DNA of 64,000 bases from Jiangella muralis (GCF_001270745.1 NZ_KQ434751.1:164176-228175), one strand, 5' to 3'. Counted from the stretch's first letter, positions 44,538 through 54,686 are shown. The notes: generated by a model from the letters alone, not told the origin. Made by a program: numbers and translations.

Positions 44538-45569
44538 TCAGCTGGCCGGGGTGGCCCAGGGATCCACCGGCACGTGGCCGACGGCCCGCCCGGACGCGTC
44601 GAGCAGGTGGCCCATCCGCTTGGCCGTCCGCAGCGCGATCGACCGGTCCAGCACCCGCAGCTCCGGCACCCGCTCCGCCAGCGCCGCCTCCAGCCGCTGC
44701 AGGTCGGCGAGGGAGCGCAGCCACACGCCGAGCAGCAGGTTGGCCGCGCCGCCGGTCACCGATTCCGCGGCCCGCGCCTCCGGCAGGCCGGCCAGCCGCC
44801 GGGCGACGTCGTCGACGTGGCCGGGCGGGACCTGCGCCCAGAGCATGGCGGTGACCGGCCAGCCGGTCAGCGGCTGGGCCACGTCGCAGCGGACGACGAG
44901 GTCGCCGGAGAAGGCGGCGGCCAGGCGGCGCCGGGCGGTCACCCGGCTCACGCCCAGCCGCGAGGCCACCTCGGTCGCGCCCAGCCGGGCGTCCGCCGAC
45001 AGCAGCCGGAGCAGCGCGCGGTACTCCGCGCTCCCCCGCGCCGGCCCGCCGCCCCCGCCGCCCGCACCGTCGCCCACGGCCCCGGAGCCGCCGAGCGCCG
45101 CCAGCCGCACCTGCTGCGACGGCGACAGCGCCCGCAGCCGCCACCGGCTGCCGGAGAGGAACGACCGGATCCCGACCGTCGTCCGCACCGCCCGCACGCC
45201 GGGCACCGCGGGCAGCCCGGTCAGCAGGAACTCGGCGAGGTCGGGCAGCTCCGGCACCAGCACGGTCAGCAGCAGGTCGCGGTCACCCGTGACGTGCTCC
45301 AGCGTCACCACCCGCGGGTCGCGCACCAGCGCCGCGACGACGTCCGCCTGACTCCCGCCGCAGGAGACCTCGACGAACGCGAAGGTGAGGCCGTCCAGCG
45401 CAGGGTGCAGGGCGAACCACGCGGCGCCGGATCCGGACAGCCGCGCCCACCGCCGCGCCACCGTCACCGGGTCGGCGCCCAGGACAGGGCCGAGCCGCTG
45501 CCACGGCGCCCGCGGAGCCAGCTGGACGGCGTGCAGCAGGGCGAGATCGTCGTCGTCGAGAGTGTCCAT
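44538..45569 (-). CDS. Duplicated Lrp/AsnC-type regulator
   Basis: A 343-residue protein made of two Lrp units: helix-turn-helix 1 at about 5-50, RAM domain 1 at about 60-135, a Gly-rich linker (about 160-178), helix-turn-helix 2 (LGATEVASRLGVSRVTARRRLAAA) and RAM domain 2. Tandem Lrp proteins of this length occur in actinobacteria. It is divergent from the S9 peptidase gene, its probable target. A GAGGGA ribosome site precedes ATG 45569. Confidence 0.88.
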   Translation of the reverse strand: MDTLDDDDLALLHAVQLAPRAPWQRLGPVLGADPVTVARRWARLSGSGAAWFALHPALDGLTFAFVEVSCGGSQADVVAALVRDPRVVTLEHVTGDRDLLLTVLVPELPDLAEFLLTGLPAVPGVRAVRTTVGIRSFLSGSRWRLRALSPSQQVRLAALGGSGAVGDGAGGGGGGPARGSAEYRALLRLLSADARLGATEVASRLGVSRVTARRRLAAAFSGDLVVRCDVAQPLTGWPVTAMLWAQVPPGHVDDVARRLAGLPEARAAESVTGGAANLLLGVWLRSLADLQRLEAALAERVPELRVLDRSIALRTAKRMGHLLDASGRAVGHVPVDPWATPAS

Positions 45570-45649
45570 TTCCGTCCCTCAGCAGAACATCAGCATCCAT
45601 ATCCTGCACGATCGGCGCCACAAGCGGTCGAGCGCCGAGGATCACGCGC

Positions 45650-47629
45650 ATGACGACCACGACCGCGGACCCGTACCGCTGGCTGGAGGCCGACGACGCC
45701 GACGTCCTCGCCTGGCAGCGCGCCCAGGCGGCCGCCGCCGGCGAGACCGTCGGCGCCTGGCCGCACCTCGACGCGCTGGCCGGGCTGCTCGGCCGGCTGA
45801 ACGGCGGCCCGCCGCCGGCGCTGCCGGTCCCCGCCGCCGGCCGCTGGTTCCGGGCCGACGGCGCCGCCCTGATCGCGAGCGCCGAACCGCTCGGCCCGGG
45901 CGAGACAGTGGCCCGGCTGCCGGCCGGCGAGCGGGCCGCGTGGCTGGCGCCGTCGCCGGACGGGACGGTGCTGGCGGTCGGCATCGGGCAGGGCGGCGGC
46001 GAGGAGAACGCGATCCGGCTGCTCGACACCGGGTCCGGCGAGCCGCTCGGCCACGGCCCGGACCGGCTGCTGTTCGACGGGCTGCTGGGCGGCGTGAGCT
46101 GGCTGCCGGACTCGTCCGGGTTCCACTACCTCGGCATGACCGCGCCGGTGGACCGGTTCGAGCAGGCCATCTTCCGCTACGACCTGCGGTCGCGGACCGA
46201 GCACGCGGAGCCGATCCCGCTGCCGGCCCCGTCGCCGGACTACACGCTGATCCAGGCCGGCGACGGCCGCTGGACGGTGGCGGCGCACGGGCTGCTGACG
46301 CCGCTGCCGGTCGCCGTCCAGGACCGCACCGACCCGGACGGCGGCTGGCGGCCGTTCCTGACCGCCGTGCCCGGGGTCGACGGGCCACTGGTCGCGGGCT
46401 ACCCGATCGGCGACGAGTACGTGGCGTGGACCGACGTCGGCGCGCCGCGCGGGGGGGTGGTCGCGATCCGGTTCGACGCGGACGATCCCGGCGACCCGGC
46501 CGGCTGGCGCGAGCTGCTGCCCGAGGGCGACGGCGTCATCGTGGCGCTGCTCCGCACGCGGGCGGCGCTGTACACCGTCGAGCTGGTCGACGGGCGCTGG
46601 TCGCGGGTGCGCGAGCTGGACGCCGCGGGCGGCCGGGTGCTGCCGCTGCCGCCGCGGGTGTCGGTGCGTACGGGCGTGGCGGCGCTGCACGCGCTGGCCC
46701 GGCCGGCCGGCGCGCCGGAGCTGCTGCTGCCCGCGTCGTCGCCGAGCCGGTCGTGGACGGTGTCCGGCTGGCGGCCGGGCGACGAGGTCCCGCGGCTGCT
46801 GGCGGACGCGGCCACCGGGCTGCCCGGCGCGGTCGTCGAGGAGCGGCAGGCGGTCGGCGCCGACGGCACGCTGATCCCGTACACCTGCCTGTACCGGCCG
46901 GACGAGTGCGGGCAGCGGCCGCGGCCGACGCTGATCACGGCGTACGGCGGGTTCTACCGCGCGCTGACGCCGGAGTGGTCGGACGACGCGGCGGCGGTCG
47001 CGGCGTCCGGCGGGCTGCACGTCTGGGCGCACACGCGCGGCGGCGGCGAACTGGGGCGGGAGTGGTGGGAGGGCGGCCGGCGGGGGCACAAGCAGACGGT
47101 GCTCGACGACCTGCACGCGGTCGCGGCGGACCTCGTCGCGACCGGCCGCGCCGACCCGGAACGCCTCGCCGTCGTCGGACGCTCGCACGGCGGCTGGCTG
47201 GCCGGCGCCGCCGTGGTGACCCGTCCGGACGTCTGGCGCGCGGCGGTGCCGCTGGTGCCGGCGCTGGACCTGATCACCGACCTGGAGACGCCGTACGGGA
47301 AGTACGTCACCGAGCTGGACTGGCCGGGCGGCGACGCCGCGGAGCACGTCGCCGCGCTGTCGCCGTACCACCTGATCCGTCCCGGCACGTATCCCGCCGT
47401 CTACCTCGCCGCCGGCGACCGCGACCCGCGCTGCCCCGCCTGGCACGCGCGCAAGTTCGCGGCCCGGCTGCAGGAGGCACAGCAGGGGCCGGGCGCCGTC
47501 CTGCTGCGGGTGCGCGAGAACGCCGGCCACGGCCTCACCTCCAGCGCCGCCGAGCGGCAGCGCGACGCGGCGGAATGGCTGGGGTTCGTCTTCGCCGAGC
47601 TCGGACTGGTCCCGCCGGTGTCGCCCTGA
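45650..47629 (+). CDS. Prolyl oligopeptidase family (S9) serine peptidase
   Basis: A 659-residue protein with an N-terminal seven-bladed propeller region (to about 410) and a C-terminal alpha/beta-hydrolase domain. The nucleophile is S512 in VGRSHGGW, the Asp lies in AAGDRDPRC and the His in ENAGHGLTS. RGGGELGREWWEGG near 465 is the standard prolyl oligopeptidase segment. It cleaves short proline-containing peptides in the cytoplasm; no signal peptide is seen. It is divergent from the duplicated Lrp gene. Confidence 0.92.
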   Translation: MTTTTADPYRWLEADDADVLAWQRAQAAAAGETVGAWPHLDALAGLLGRLNGGPPPALPVPAAGRWFRADGAALIASAEPLGPGETVARLPAGERAAWLAPSPDGTVLAVGIGQGGGEENAIRLLDTGSGEPLGHGPDRLLFDGLLGGVSWLPDSSGFHYLGMTAPVDRFEQAIFRYDLRSRTEHAEPIPLPAPSPDYTLIQAGDGRWTVAAHGLLTPLPVAVQDRTDPDGGWRPFLTAVPGVDGPLVAGYPIGDEYVAWTDVGAPRGGVVAIRFDADDPGDPAGWRELLPEGDGVIVALLRTRAALYTVELVDGRWSRVRELDAAGGRVLPLPPRVSVRTGVAALHALARPAGAPELLLPASSPSRSWTVSGWRPGDEVPRLLADAATGLPGAVVEERQAVGADGTLIPYTCLYRPDECGQRPRPTLITAYGGFYRALTPEWSDDAAAVAASGGLHVWAHTRGGGELGREWWEGGRRGHKQTVLDDLHAVAADLVATGRADPERLAVVGRSHGGWLAGAAVVTRPDVWRAAVPLVPALDLITDLETPYGKYVTELDWPGGDAAEHVAALSPYHLIRPGTYPAVYLAAGDRDPRCPAWHARKFAARLQEAQQGPGAVLLRVRENAGHGLTSSAAERQRDAAEWLGFVFAELGLVPPVSP

Positions 47630-47709
47630 CGGCGGCGGCGGTGGGTCATCCTGCCGGTGGAGGCCAGAGCTCGCCGTCGAGGACGAGCCGGAGACGGGGG
47701 CGGGCGGCC

Positions 47710-47715
47710 TACCGT
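47710..47715 (+). promoter_or_regulatory. -10 box of the two-component operon
   Basis: TACCGT, 7 nt before GTG 47723, fits leaderless transcription of the histidine kinase gene. No TGTCR is found at the RecA-NDp spacing. Confidence 0.5.
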
Positions 47716-47722
47716 TGATCGT

Positions 47723-48955
47723 GTGACGACGGCGCGCGCCAAGTTCTTCCCACGTATCGAGCCGTGGCTGCTCGACGCGTCGATCACGTTCGTCCTGGCC
47801 GTCACCGGCGTCGTCGCGCTGTTCGTGTACACCGATCCCAACGGCATCGAGTACGCCGACGCCGACGCGCTGGGGGTCGCGCTGGTGCTGGTCATCACGC
47901 TGCCGCTGATCGTCCGGCGACAGCACCCGGTGATCGTCGGGCTCTGGACGGCCGTCGCGACGCTGCCGTTCCTCGCGGTCGACTACGCCATGCCGACGGC
48001 GGCGGTCGTGCTGCTGATCGCCGTCTACAGCGCCGCCAGCTACGCCGGGCTGGGCGCGTCGGTGCTGGTCCTCGTCGTGCAGAGCGCGGTCTCCGTCGGC
48101 TACACGCTGGTCAACGTCGACCGTCACGCCGATCAGCAGGCGATGGGCGCCGGAGCAGGCCTGACCATCAGCGCGCTGGTGATCCTCGGCGTGTGGGGCA
48201 TCGGCCGGGCCATGCGCAGCCGCCGCCTCTACACCGCCGAACTGGAGGACCGCGCCCGCCGCCTGGAACGGGCCAACGACGTCGAGGTGCGGGCCGCCAT
48301 CACCGAGGAGCGTTCGCGCATCGCCCGCGAGCTGCACGACGTCGTCGCGCACCATGTGTCGGTCATGACGGTGCAGGCGGCCGGCGCCCGCCGCGCGCTG
48401 CACCGCGACGTCGAGCGCACGGCGGTCGCGCTGGAGGCGATCGAGGAGATCGGCCGGTCCGCGCTGGCCGAGATGCGCCGCGTCGTCGGCGTCCTGCGCA
48501 CCCCCGACGGCGACGATCGCGGCGCCCATCCGGCCACGCTGGCGCCGCAGCCGGGCCTCGGCGACCTCGACTTCCTGGTCGAGCAGGTGCGCGACGCCGG
48601 ACTGCCGGTCGACGTGACGGTCGACGGCGAGCCGCGCGCCGTGCCGGTGGGCGTCGACCTCGCCGCGTTCCGCGTCATCCAGGAGGCGCTGACGAACACC
48701 ATCAAGCACGCCGGCCCGTCGGCCGCCACCGTCCACGTGCGCTACCTGCCGTCGGAGGTGCACGTCGAGGTCAGCGACGACGGCCACGGGGTGGCGACCG
48801 CGCTGGAGGGCCGGCGTCCAGGGCACGGCCTGCTGGGCATGCGCGAACGCGTGGCCCTCTATGGTGGAACCCTCGCGGCCGGACCCCGCCGCGGCGGCGG
48901 CTACGAAGTGCGGGCGAAGATCCCGTACGACAGTAACGGAGCGATGTCACGATGA
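47723..48955 (+). CDS. Sensor histidine kinase, NarL/DesK type
   Basis: A 410-residue kinase with about five transmembrane helices (residues 20-165) and almost no extracytoplasmic domain, so it probably senses membrane or envelope state. The HisKA_3 domain carries H205 in ARELHDVVAHH. The HATPase domain has NTIKHAG and DDGHGV and ends with GLLGMRERV. GTG 47723 is chosen by its -10 spacing. Its stop overlaps the response regulator start (ATGA). Confidence 0.92.
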   Translation: MTTARAKFFPRIEPWLLDASITFVLAVTGVVALFVYTDPNGIEYADADALGVALVLVITLPLIVRRQHPVIVGLWTAVATLPFLAVDYAMPTAAVVLLIAVYSAASYAGLGASVLVLVVQSAVSVGYTLVNVDRHADQQAMGAGAGLTISALVILGVWGIGRAMRSRRLYTAELEDRARRLERANDVEVRAAITEERSRIARELHDVVAHHVSVMTVQAAGARRALHRDVERTAVALEAIEEIGRSALAEMRRVVGVLRTPDGDDRGAHPATLAPQPGLGDLDFLVEQVRDAGLPVDVTVDGEPRAVPVGVDLAAFRVIQEALTNTIKHAGPSAATVHVRYLPSEVHVEVSDDGHGVATALEGRRPGHGLLGMRERVALYGGTLAAGPRRGGGYEVRAKIPYDSNGAMSR

Positions 48956-49632
48956 CGGCCCAGCCCATCCGCGTGCTGCTGGTGGACGACCAGCCGCTGC
49001 TGCGCACCGGTTTCCGCATGATCCTCGAGGCCGAGTCCGACATCGCCGTGGTCGGCGAGTCTGGCGACGGCGAGCAGGCGGTGGCCGACGCGCGGGCGCT
49101 GCAGCCCGACGTCGTCCTGATGGACATCCGCATGCCACGCGTCGACGGCGTGCAGGCGACCCGGCAGATCACCGGCGCCGCCCGCGAGACCACGCCGCGC
49201 GTCCTGGTGCTCACCACCTTCGACCTCGACGAGTACGTCGTCGAGGCGCTGCGGGCCGGCGCCAGCGGCTTCCTGCTCAAGGACGTCCCGGCCGAGGACC
49301 TGGTGACGGCCATCCGGACGGTGTCGCGCGGCGACGCCGTCGTGGCGCCGAGCATCACGCGCCGGCTGCTCGACATGTTCGCCAGCCGCTTCCCGGCCAC
49401 CGACTCCCCCACCCCGGCGAACCTGGCGCACCTCACCGACCGCGAGCGCGAGGTGCTGACGCTGGTGGCGCGCGGCTACTCCAACGCCGAGATCGCGGCC
49501 GAGCTGGTCGTCAGCGAGACGACGGTGAAGACGCACGTCGGCAACGTCCTGACGAAGCTGAGCCTGCGCGACCGCGTCCAGGCCGCCGTCTACGCCTACG
49601 AGAGCGGCCTGGTCCAGCCCGGCGCGCTCTGA
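48952..49632 (+). CDS. Response regulator, NarL/FixJ type
   Basis: A 226-residue regulator. The receiver domain has D12/D13, the phospho-acceptor D58 (VLMDIRMP) and the conserved Thr and Lys (LTTFD, LLKD). A C-terminal LuxR-type helix-turn-helix (LTDREREVLTLVARGYSNAEIA) binds DNA as a dimer. It is translationally coupled to the kinase and lies 154 nt before the ABC exporter genes, its likely targets. Confidence 0.95.
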   Translation: MTAQPIRVLLVDDQPLLRTGFRMILEAESDIAVVGESGDGEQAVADARALQPDVVLMDIRMPRVDGVQATRQITGAARETTPRVLVLTTFDLDEYVVEALRAGASGFLLKDVPAEDLVTAIRTVSRGDAVVAPSITRRLLDMFASRFPATDSPTPANLAHLTDREREVLTLVARGYSNAEIAAELVVSETTVKTHVGNVLTKLSLRDRVQAAVYAYESGLVQPGAL

Positions 49633-49786
49633 CGCCGGGGTCGGTCGTACGCCCGCAGGACGGTTCCGGCCGGTGCCCTACTCCTCACGGTGGACCCCGC
49701 AGACAGTGCGGTTCGCCGATCATCCCGCCCCTTCCGGCCAATAGCGTGGAACCCGATCCACGAACCAGCTGACGAGGAGCGCACCG

Positions 49787-50548
49787 GTGACGACGGAACC
49801 CAGCTCGCCGCGCACGGCGGCCCACGCCGTTGACCTGACGAAGATCTATGGCAAGGACGACACCCGGGTGGTGGCGCTGGGCGGCGTGACGGTGGAGTTC
49901 GCCGCCGGCCGGTTCACCGCCATCATGGGCCCGTCCGGCTCCGGCAAGTCCACGCTCATGCACTGCATGGCCGCGCTGGACTCGTCGACGTCGGGTGAGG
50001 TGTACATCGGCGACACCGAACTGAGCGGGCTGAACGACAAGGCGCTGACCAAGCTCCGCCGCGACAAGATCGGCTTCGTGTTCCAGGCGTTCAACCTGAT
50101 CCCCACGCTGACGGCGAAGGAGAACATCACGCTGCCGCTCGACATCGCCGGCCAGTCCATCGACAAGGAGTGGTTCGACAACGTCATCGCGACCGTCGGC
50201 CTGGCCGACCGGCTCGGGCACAAGCCGAACCAGCTCTCCGGCGGCCAGCAGCAGCGCGTGGCCTGCGCGCGGGCGCTGGTCAGCAAGCCCGAGATCATCT
50301 TCGCCGACGAGCCCACCGGCAACCTCGACTCCCGGTCGGGCACCGAGGTGCTGTCGTTCCTGCGCCGTTCGGTCCGCGAGTTCGGCCAGACCATCGTCAT
50401 GGTCACCCACGACCCCAACGCCGCCGCCTACTCCGACCGGGTGCTGTTCCTCGCCGACGGCCAGATCGTCGACGAGCTGGCCGACCCGACGGCCGAGAAG
50501 GTGCTGGAGCGGATGAAGGGCTTCGACGCCGTGGGACAGCAGGCATGA
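49787..50548 (+). CDS. MacB-type ABC transporter ATPase
   Basis: A 253-residue ATPase: Walker [10 protein letters not shown] (48-56), signature LSGGQQQRV, Walker [14 protein letters not shown], and H-loop VMVTHDP. This is the LolD/MacB subgroup that drives FtsX-like permeases. A GAGGAG ribosome site precedes GTG 49787. The stop overlaps the permease ATG. Two-component systems beside such pairs commonly respond to antimicrobial peptides or envelope damage. Confidence 0.95.
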   Translation: MTTEPSSPRTAAHAVDLTKIYGKDDTRVVALGGVTVEFAAGRFTAIMGPSGSGKSTLMHCMAALDSSTSGEVYIGDTELSGLNDKALTKLRRDKIGFVFQAFNLIPTLTAKENITLPLDIAGQSIDKEWFDNVIATVGLADRLGHKPNQLSGGQQQRVACARALVSKPEIIFADEPTGNLDSRSGTEVLSFLRRSVREFGQTIVMVTHDPNAAAYSDRVLFLADGQIVDELADPTAEKVLERMKGFDAVGQQA

Positions 50549-53100
50549 TCCGCGCGACTCTCAAGAGCCTGGCCGCGCGCAAGCTGCGGCTGGCGATGAG
50601 CGCGTTCGCCATCGTGCTGGGCGTGGCGTTCGTCGCCGGGTCGTACGTGTTCACCGACACCATCGACCGCACCTTCGACGACATCTTCGGCGGCCTGTCC
50701 TCCGACGTCGTCGTGCGGCCCGACCTCCCCGGCGAGGCCGACCTGTTCGCCGGCTTCGCCACCGGCACCACCACGACCATCCCGTCGGGCCTGGTCGACG
50801 AGGTCGCCGATCTCCCCGGCGTCGAGCGGGCCGACGGCGACGTCGAGAACCAGAGCTTCTTCGTCCTCGACTCCGACGGCGACGTCATGACCACGCAGGG
50901 CGCCCCCGGCATCGCCGTCAACTACCACGACGGCCCCGTGGCCGACGGCGCGCCGGTGCTCGAGCTGGTCGACGGCGAGCTGCCGTCCGGCCCCGGCGAG
51001 GTCGCGCTCGACGACCGCACGTTCGAGGACTCCGGCTACCAGCTCGGCGACGACGTCCAGTTCGTCGGCACCGGCGACGACCCGCGCGTGACGGCCGAAC
51101 TGGTCGGCGTGGTCCGCTTCGGCGAGTCCGGCAGCCTGGCCGGCGCCAGCCTGTCGGTGTTCGAGACCGGCTATGCCCAGCAGCTGTTCCTCGACGGCGA
51201 CGACGCGTTCAACCGCATCTCCGTCACGGCCGCCGAGGGCACCAGCGCCGAGCAGGTCCGCGACGAGATCAGCGCCATCCTGCCGGGCGACTTCGAGGCG
51301 CTGACCGGCGCCGACGTCGACGAGGAGACCGCGTCGGCGATCGAGGAAGGGCTCGGCTTCTTCAACACGTTCCTGCTGGTGTTCGCCGCCATCGCGCTGT
51401 TCGTCGGCGTGTTCCTGATCCTGAACACGTTCTCGATCCTGGTGGCGCAGCGCTCGCAGGAGATGGCGCTGTACCGCGCGCTCGGCGCCGGCCGGCACCA
51501 GGTCACGCGGTCGGTGCTGCTCGAGGCGTTCGTCGTCGGCGTCGTCGGCTCGACCCTCGGCCTGCTGCTCGGCCTCGGTGTCGCGCAGCTGCTCAAGACG
51601 GTGTTCGGGGCGTTCGGGCTGGAGCTGGCCGGCGGGCTGGTGCTGCAGCCGCGCACCGTCGTCATCTCCTACGTCGTCGGCATCGTGGTCACCATGGTGG
51701 CCGCGTACGTCCCGGCCCGGCGGGCGTCGAAGGTCCCGCCCATCGCGGCCATGCGCGACGACGTCGTCTCCACCGAGTCGTCGCGCCGGGTGCACCTGTG
51801 GGTCGGCGGCGGCCTGACGCTGCTCGGCGCGGCGGCCATGGCCACCGGCCTGTTCGCCGACGTGAACGACGCGGCGCTGATGGTGGGCGCCGGCATCTTC
51901 GCGGTGTTCATCGGCGTGGCGCTGCTGGCGCCGGTGCTGGCGACGCCGGTGCTGCGGGTCGTGGCCGGCTGGTACCCGAAGGCATTCGGCACCGTCGGCC
52001 GGCTGGCGCGTGAGAACGCCCTGCGCAACCCGCGCCGCACGGCGGCCACGGCGTCGGCGCTGATGATCGGCATGGCGCTGGTCACGGCCATCTCCATCGT
52101 CGGCGCGTCGGCCAACGCGACGGTCGACAAGGCCCTCGACGACGGCGTCCGCGCCCAGTTCGTCGTCTCCAACGCGGTCGGGCAGCCGTTCTCCCCCGGC
52201 ATCGCCGAGCAGGTCGGCCAGGTCGACGGCGTCGACGAGGTGGTGTCGGTGCGGATGTCCGGCGGCCTCGTCGACGGCGACCAGACGTTCCTGCAGTCGT
52301 TCGACCCGGTCGCGTACAGCCGGGCGGCCGACCTCGAGCTGGTCGCGGGCACCGACGAGCTCGGCCCCGGCCAGTTCCTCATCGGCGAGGACCAGGCCGA
52401 GTCGAAGGGGCTGTCCGTCGGCGACACCGTCCGGCTGCAGCTGCCCGGCTCCGACGAGGACATCGAGCTGGCCGGCATCTACGCGCAGTCGCCGCTGCTG
52501 GCCGGCGGCGTGGTGGTCAGCCAGCAGACGCTGGCCGACGGCGCGGTGCCGTCGCTCGACTCCATGCTCTACGTCATCGCCGACGACGGCGCCGACCTCG
52601 CCACCGTCCAGGACGGCCTGAAGGCGGCCACCGCGGACGTCCCGACGGTCACCGTCCAGGACCAGGACGAGTACAAGCAGCAGTCCCGCGACCAGGTCAA
52701 CCAGCTGCTGTTCCTGGTATACGCGCTGCTCGGGCTGGCGGTGCTGATCGCCGTGCTCGGCATCGTCAACACGCTGGCGCTGTCGGTCATGGAGCGCACC
52801 CGCGAGGTCGGGCTGCTGCGGGCGGTCGGCCTGAGCCGGCGCCAGCTGCGGCGCACCATCCGGCTCGAGTCCATCGCCATCGCCGTTCTCGGCGCCGTCC
52901 TCGGCGTCGCGCTCGGCCTGCTGTTCGGGGTATCGCTGCAACGCGCCATCGCCGACGACGGGCTCGAGGTGCTCTCGGTCCCGGGCGGTCAGCTGATCGT
53001 GTTCGTCGTGCTCGCCGCGGTGGTCGGCGTGCTGGCCGCCGTCTGGCCGGCCCGCCGCGCCGCCAAGCTCGACGTGCTGCGCGCCATCACGACGGAGTGA
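50545..53100 (+). CDS. FtsX-like ABC transporter permease
   Basis: An 851-residue permease with the duplicated layout: a transmembrane helix near residue 20, a large outer domain, three helices (about 265-390) ending in PARRASKVPPIAAMRD, then a helix pair, a second outer domain and three more helices ending in WPARRAAKLDVLRAITTE. It works with the preceding ATPase as a mechanotransducer or exporter rather than an importer. The last 54 bp before the stop are repeated exactly 419 bp downstream. Confidence 0.93.
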   Translation: MIRATLKSLAARKLRLAMSAFAIVLGVAFVAGSYVFTDTIDRTFDDIFGGLSSDVVVRPDLPGEADLFAGFATGTTTTIPSGLVDEVADLPGVERADGDVENQSFFVLDSDGDVMTTQGAPGIAVNYHDGPVADGAPVLELVDGELPSGPGEVALDDRTFEDSGYQLGDDVQFVGTGDDPRVTAELVGVVRFGESGSLAGASLSVFETGYAQQLFLDGDDAFNRISVTAAEGTSAEQVRDEISAILPGDFEALTGADVDEETASAIEEGLGFFNTFLLVFAAIALFVGVFLILNTFSILVAQRSQEMALYRALGAGRHQVTRSVLLEAFVVGVVGSTLGLLLGLGVAQLLKTVFGAFGLELAGGLVLQPRTVVISYVVGIVVTMVAAYVPARRASKVPPIAAMRDDVVSTESSRRVHLWVGGGLTLLGAAAMATGLFADVNDAALMVGAGIFAVFIGVALLAPVLATPVLRVVAGWYPKAFGTVGRLARENALRNPRRTAATASALMIGMALVTAISIVGASANATVDKALDDGVRAQFVVSNAVGQPFSPGIAEQVGQVDGVDEVVSVRMSGGLVDGDQTFLQSFDPVAYSRAADLELVAGTDELGPGQFLIGEDQAESKGLSVGDTVRLQLPGSDEDIELAGIYAQSPLLAGGVVVSQQTLADGAVPSLDSMLYVIADDGADLATVQDGLKAATADVPTVTVQDQDEYKQQSRDQVNQLLFLVYALLGLAVLIAVLGIVNTLALSVMERTREVGLLRAVGLSRRQLRRTIRLESIAIAVLGAVLGVALGLLFGVSLQRAIADDGLEVLSVPGGQLIVFVVLAAVVGVLAAVWPARRAAKLDVLRAITTE

Positions 53101-53111
53101 CGCACCGGTGA

Positions 53112-53148
53112 CGGGGGTTGCCACGGCCTCGGGTCGTGGCAACCCCCG
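53112..53148 (+). terminator. Terminator of the ABC exporter operon
   Basis: A perfect 13-bp stem: CGGGGGTTGCCAC at 53112-53124 and its complement at 53136-53148, with an 11-nt loop, 12 nt after the permease stop. A weaker hairpin (ATCATCAAC at 53161-53169 with its complement at 53198-53206) follows. Confidence 0.85.
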
Positions 53149-53313
53149 CCAACCATGATCATCATCAACCGATGGCGACACCATGACGTCGCTGACCGTT
53201 GATGATCACGTCGCTGCCTGGCAACGCCACCGCCTGAAGTGACGCAGGTCGGGCGGTCCGTGGTGCCGAGTCTGCCGTGGCACCCCTCCGCCGAGTCGCC
53301 GGGGTAGGGCGGG

Positions 53314-53428
53314 CACTTCACGCGGGGCGGGTACACCTCACTCGCGTCAGCACCGCATGGCCGGCGATGACGAGGCCCATCCGGCGCCGTGGCGGGTGAA
53401 GTGCCCACCACGCGAGTGACGTCAACGA
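53314..53428. repeat. 115-bp dispersed element, copy B
   Basis: Counterpart of 32468-32582: same length, no gaps, 84% identity, with conserved ends (CACTTCACGCGGGGCGGGT on the left, CCACCACGCGAGTGACGTC on the right). Unlike copy A it is not inside a large inverted repeat. Confidence 0.9.
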
Positions 53429-53535
53429 TCTGGGCCGTCGAACGGCCACCGGACACCGGCCAAGGCCGGCCCGCCGCGCCGCCAAGCTCGACGTGCTGCG
53501 CGCCATCACGACGGAGTAGCGGGCCGGCCGTCGGC

Positions 53536-53591
53536 AAACGATCAGGTGACGTACCGCCCCGTTCCCGCGCGGCGACGTCACCTGATCGTTT
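53536..53591. repeat. 56-bp hairpin element, copy 2
   Basis: Same 16-nt arms as 15989-16044 and again a 24-nt loop, but with unrelated loop sequence. It lies 24 nt before the end of the convergent transporter ATPase gene. Confidence 0.9.
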
Positions 53592-53615
53592 GTAGCGGGT
53601 CGGCGGGCCTCGGCG

Positions 53616-54686
53616 TCAGGCCGCGGGGTCCGACGCGTGCTGCGGGTTCGGCGCGACGACGGCGGCGGCGTCGGGGCGGATGCGCCCGGCCTCGATCTCC
53701 TCGGCCCAGTGACAGGCCACCGTGTGCGCCTCCGGATGCCCGGGAACCGTCCGCAGCGCCGGCCGCTCGTCGGCGCAGCGGGTCGGCTGCCGGAACGGGC
53801 AGCGGGTGTGGAAGCGGCAGCCGGCCGGCGGGTCGGCCGGCGACGGCAGGTCGCCCTGCAGCAGGATCCGCTGCCGGGTGTCCTCGACCTCGGGGTCCGG
53901 GATCGGCACCGCCGACATCAGCGCCTTCGTGTACGGGTGCAGCGGCGTCGCGTACAGGTCGTCCGACGGCGCCTGCTCGACCAGCCCGCCCAGGTACATG
54001 ACGGCGACGACGTCGGCGATGTGCCGGACGACGGCGAGGTCGTGCGCGATGACGAGGTAGGTCAGCCCGAGGCGGTCCTGCAGCTCCTCCAGCAGGTTCA
54101 CCACCTGCGCCTGGATCGACACGTCCAGTGCGGACACCGGCTCGTCGGCGACGATCAGCTGCGGCTCCAGCGCGATGGCCCGGGCGATGCCGATGCGCTG
54201 GCGCTGGCCGCCGGAGAACTCGTGCGGGTACCGGTTCGCCGCCGACGCCGGGAGGCCGACGACGTCGAGCAGTTCGCGCACCCGGGCGGCGTGGTCGCCG
54301 CCGATGCCGTGGGCGCGCAGCGGCTCGCTCAGCACCGACTGGACGTTCTGCCGCGGGTTGAGGCTGGCCATGGGGTCCTGGAAGACCATCTGGAGCTGCC
54401 GGCGCATCCGGCGCAGGTCCTCGCCGGCCAGGTTGTGCAGGTCGGTGCCGTCGAAGGTGACGGTGCCGGCGGTCGGCTCGACCAGCCGCAGGATGGCCCG
54501 GCCGAGGGTGGACTTGCCGCAGCCGGACTCGCCCACCAGGCCGACGGTCGCGCCGCGCGGGATGTCGAGGTCGACGCCGTCGACGGCCTTCACCGAGCCG
54601 ATCTGCCGTTCGATGAGGATGCCGGACCTGATCGGGAAGTGGACCTCGAGCCCGCGGACGGAGAGGAGGACGTCGTCGTCACTCAT
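53616..54686 (-). CDS. Dipeptide/oligopeptide ABC transporter ATPase, DppF type
   Basis: A 356-residue ATPase with Walker [10 protein letters not shown], signature [14 protein letters not shown], Walker [13 protein letters not shown], and the C-terminal oligopeptide-transporter domain whose cysteines ([17 protein letters not shown]) probably bind an iron-sulfur cluster in this family. It is the last gene of a five-gene import operon; its start overlaps the DppD stop by 4 bp. Confidence 0.95.
   Translation of the reverse strand: MSDDDVLLSVRGLEVHFPIRSGILIERQIGSVKAVDGVDLDIPRGATVGLVGESGCGKSTLGRAILRLVEPTAGTVTFDGTDLHNLAGEDLRRMRRQLQMVFQDPMASLNPRQNVQSVLSEPLRAHGIGGDHAARVRELLDVVGLPASAANRYPHEFSGGQRQRIGIARAIALEPQLIVADEPVSALDVSIQAQVVNLLEELQDRLGLTYLVIAHDLAVVRHIADVVAVMYLGGLVEQAPSDDLYATPLHPYTKALMSAVPIPDPEVEDTRQRILLQGDLPSPADPPAGCRFHTRCPFRQPTRCADERPALRTVPGHPEAHTVACHWAEEIEAGRIRPDAAAVVAPNPQHASDPAA

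Larger units (their letters stand above)
53045..53517 (+). repeat. 54-bp direct repeat of the permease gene end
   Basis: Bases 53045-53098 (last 18 codons of the permease) recur without change at 53464-53517. The outer copy is followed by TAG instead of TGA. The 365 bp between hold a terminator, a small hairpin and the 115-bp dispersed element. Confidence 0.95.

Noticed and set aside
45590-48826. Very long minus-strand open frame opposite the S9 peptidase and histidine kinase
   Set aside because: It is antisense to two well-recognised genes; long antisense frames are normal at 73% GC and the translation is low-complexity Arg/Ala/Gly.
53045-53517. attL/attR of a functional integrated element
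   Set aside because: Only 365 bp lie between the repeats and there is no integrase or tRNA gene; kept as a finding about a possible relic, not called as an attachment site.
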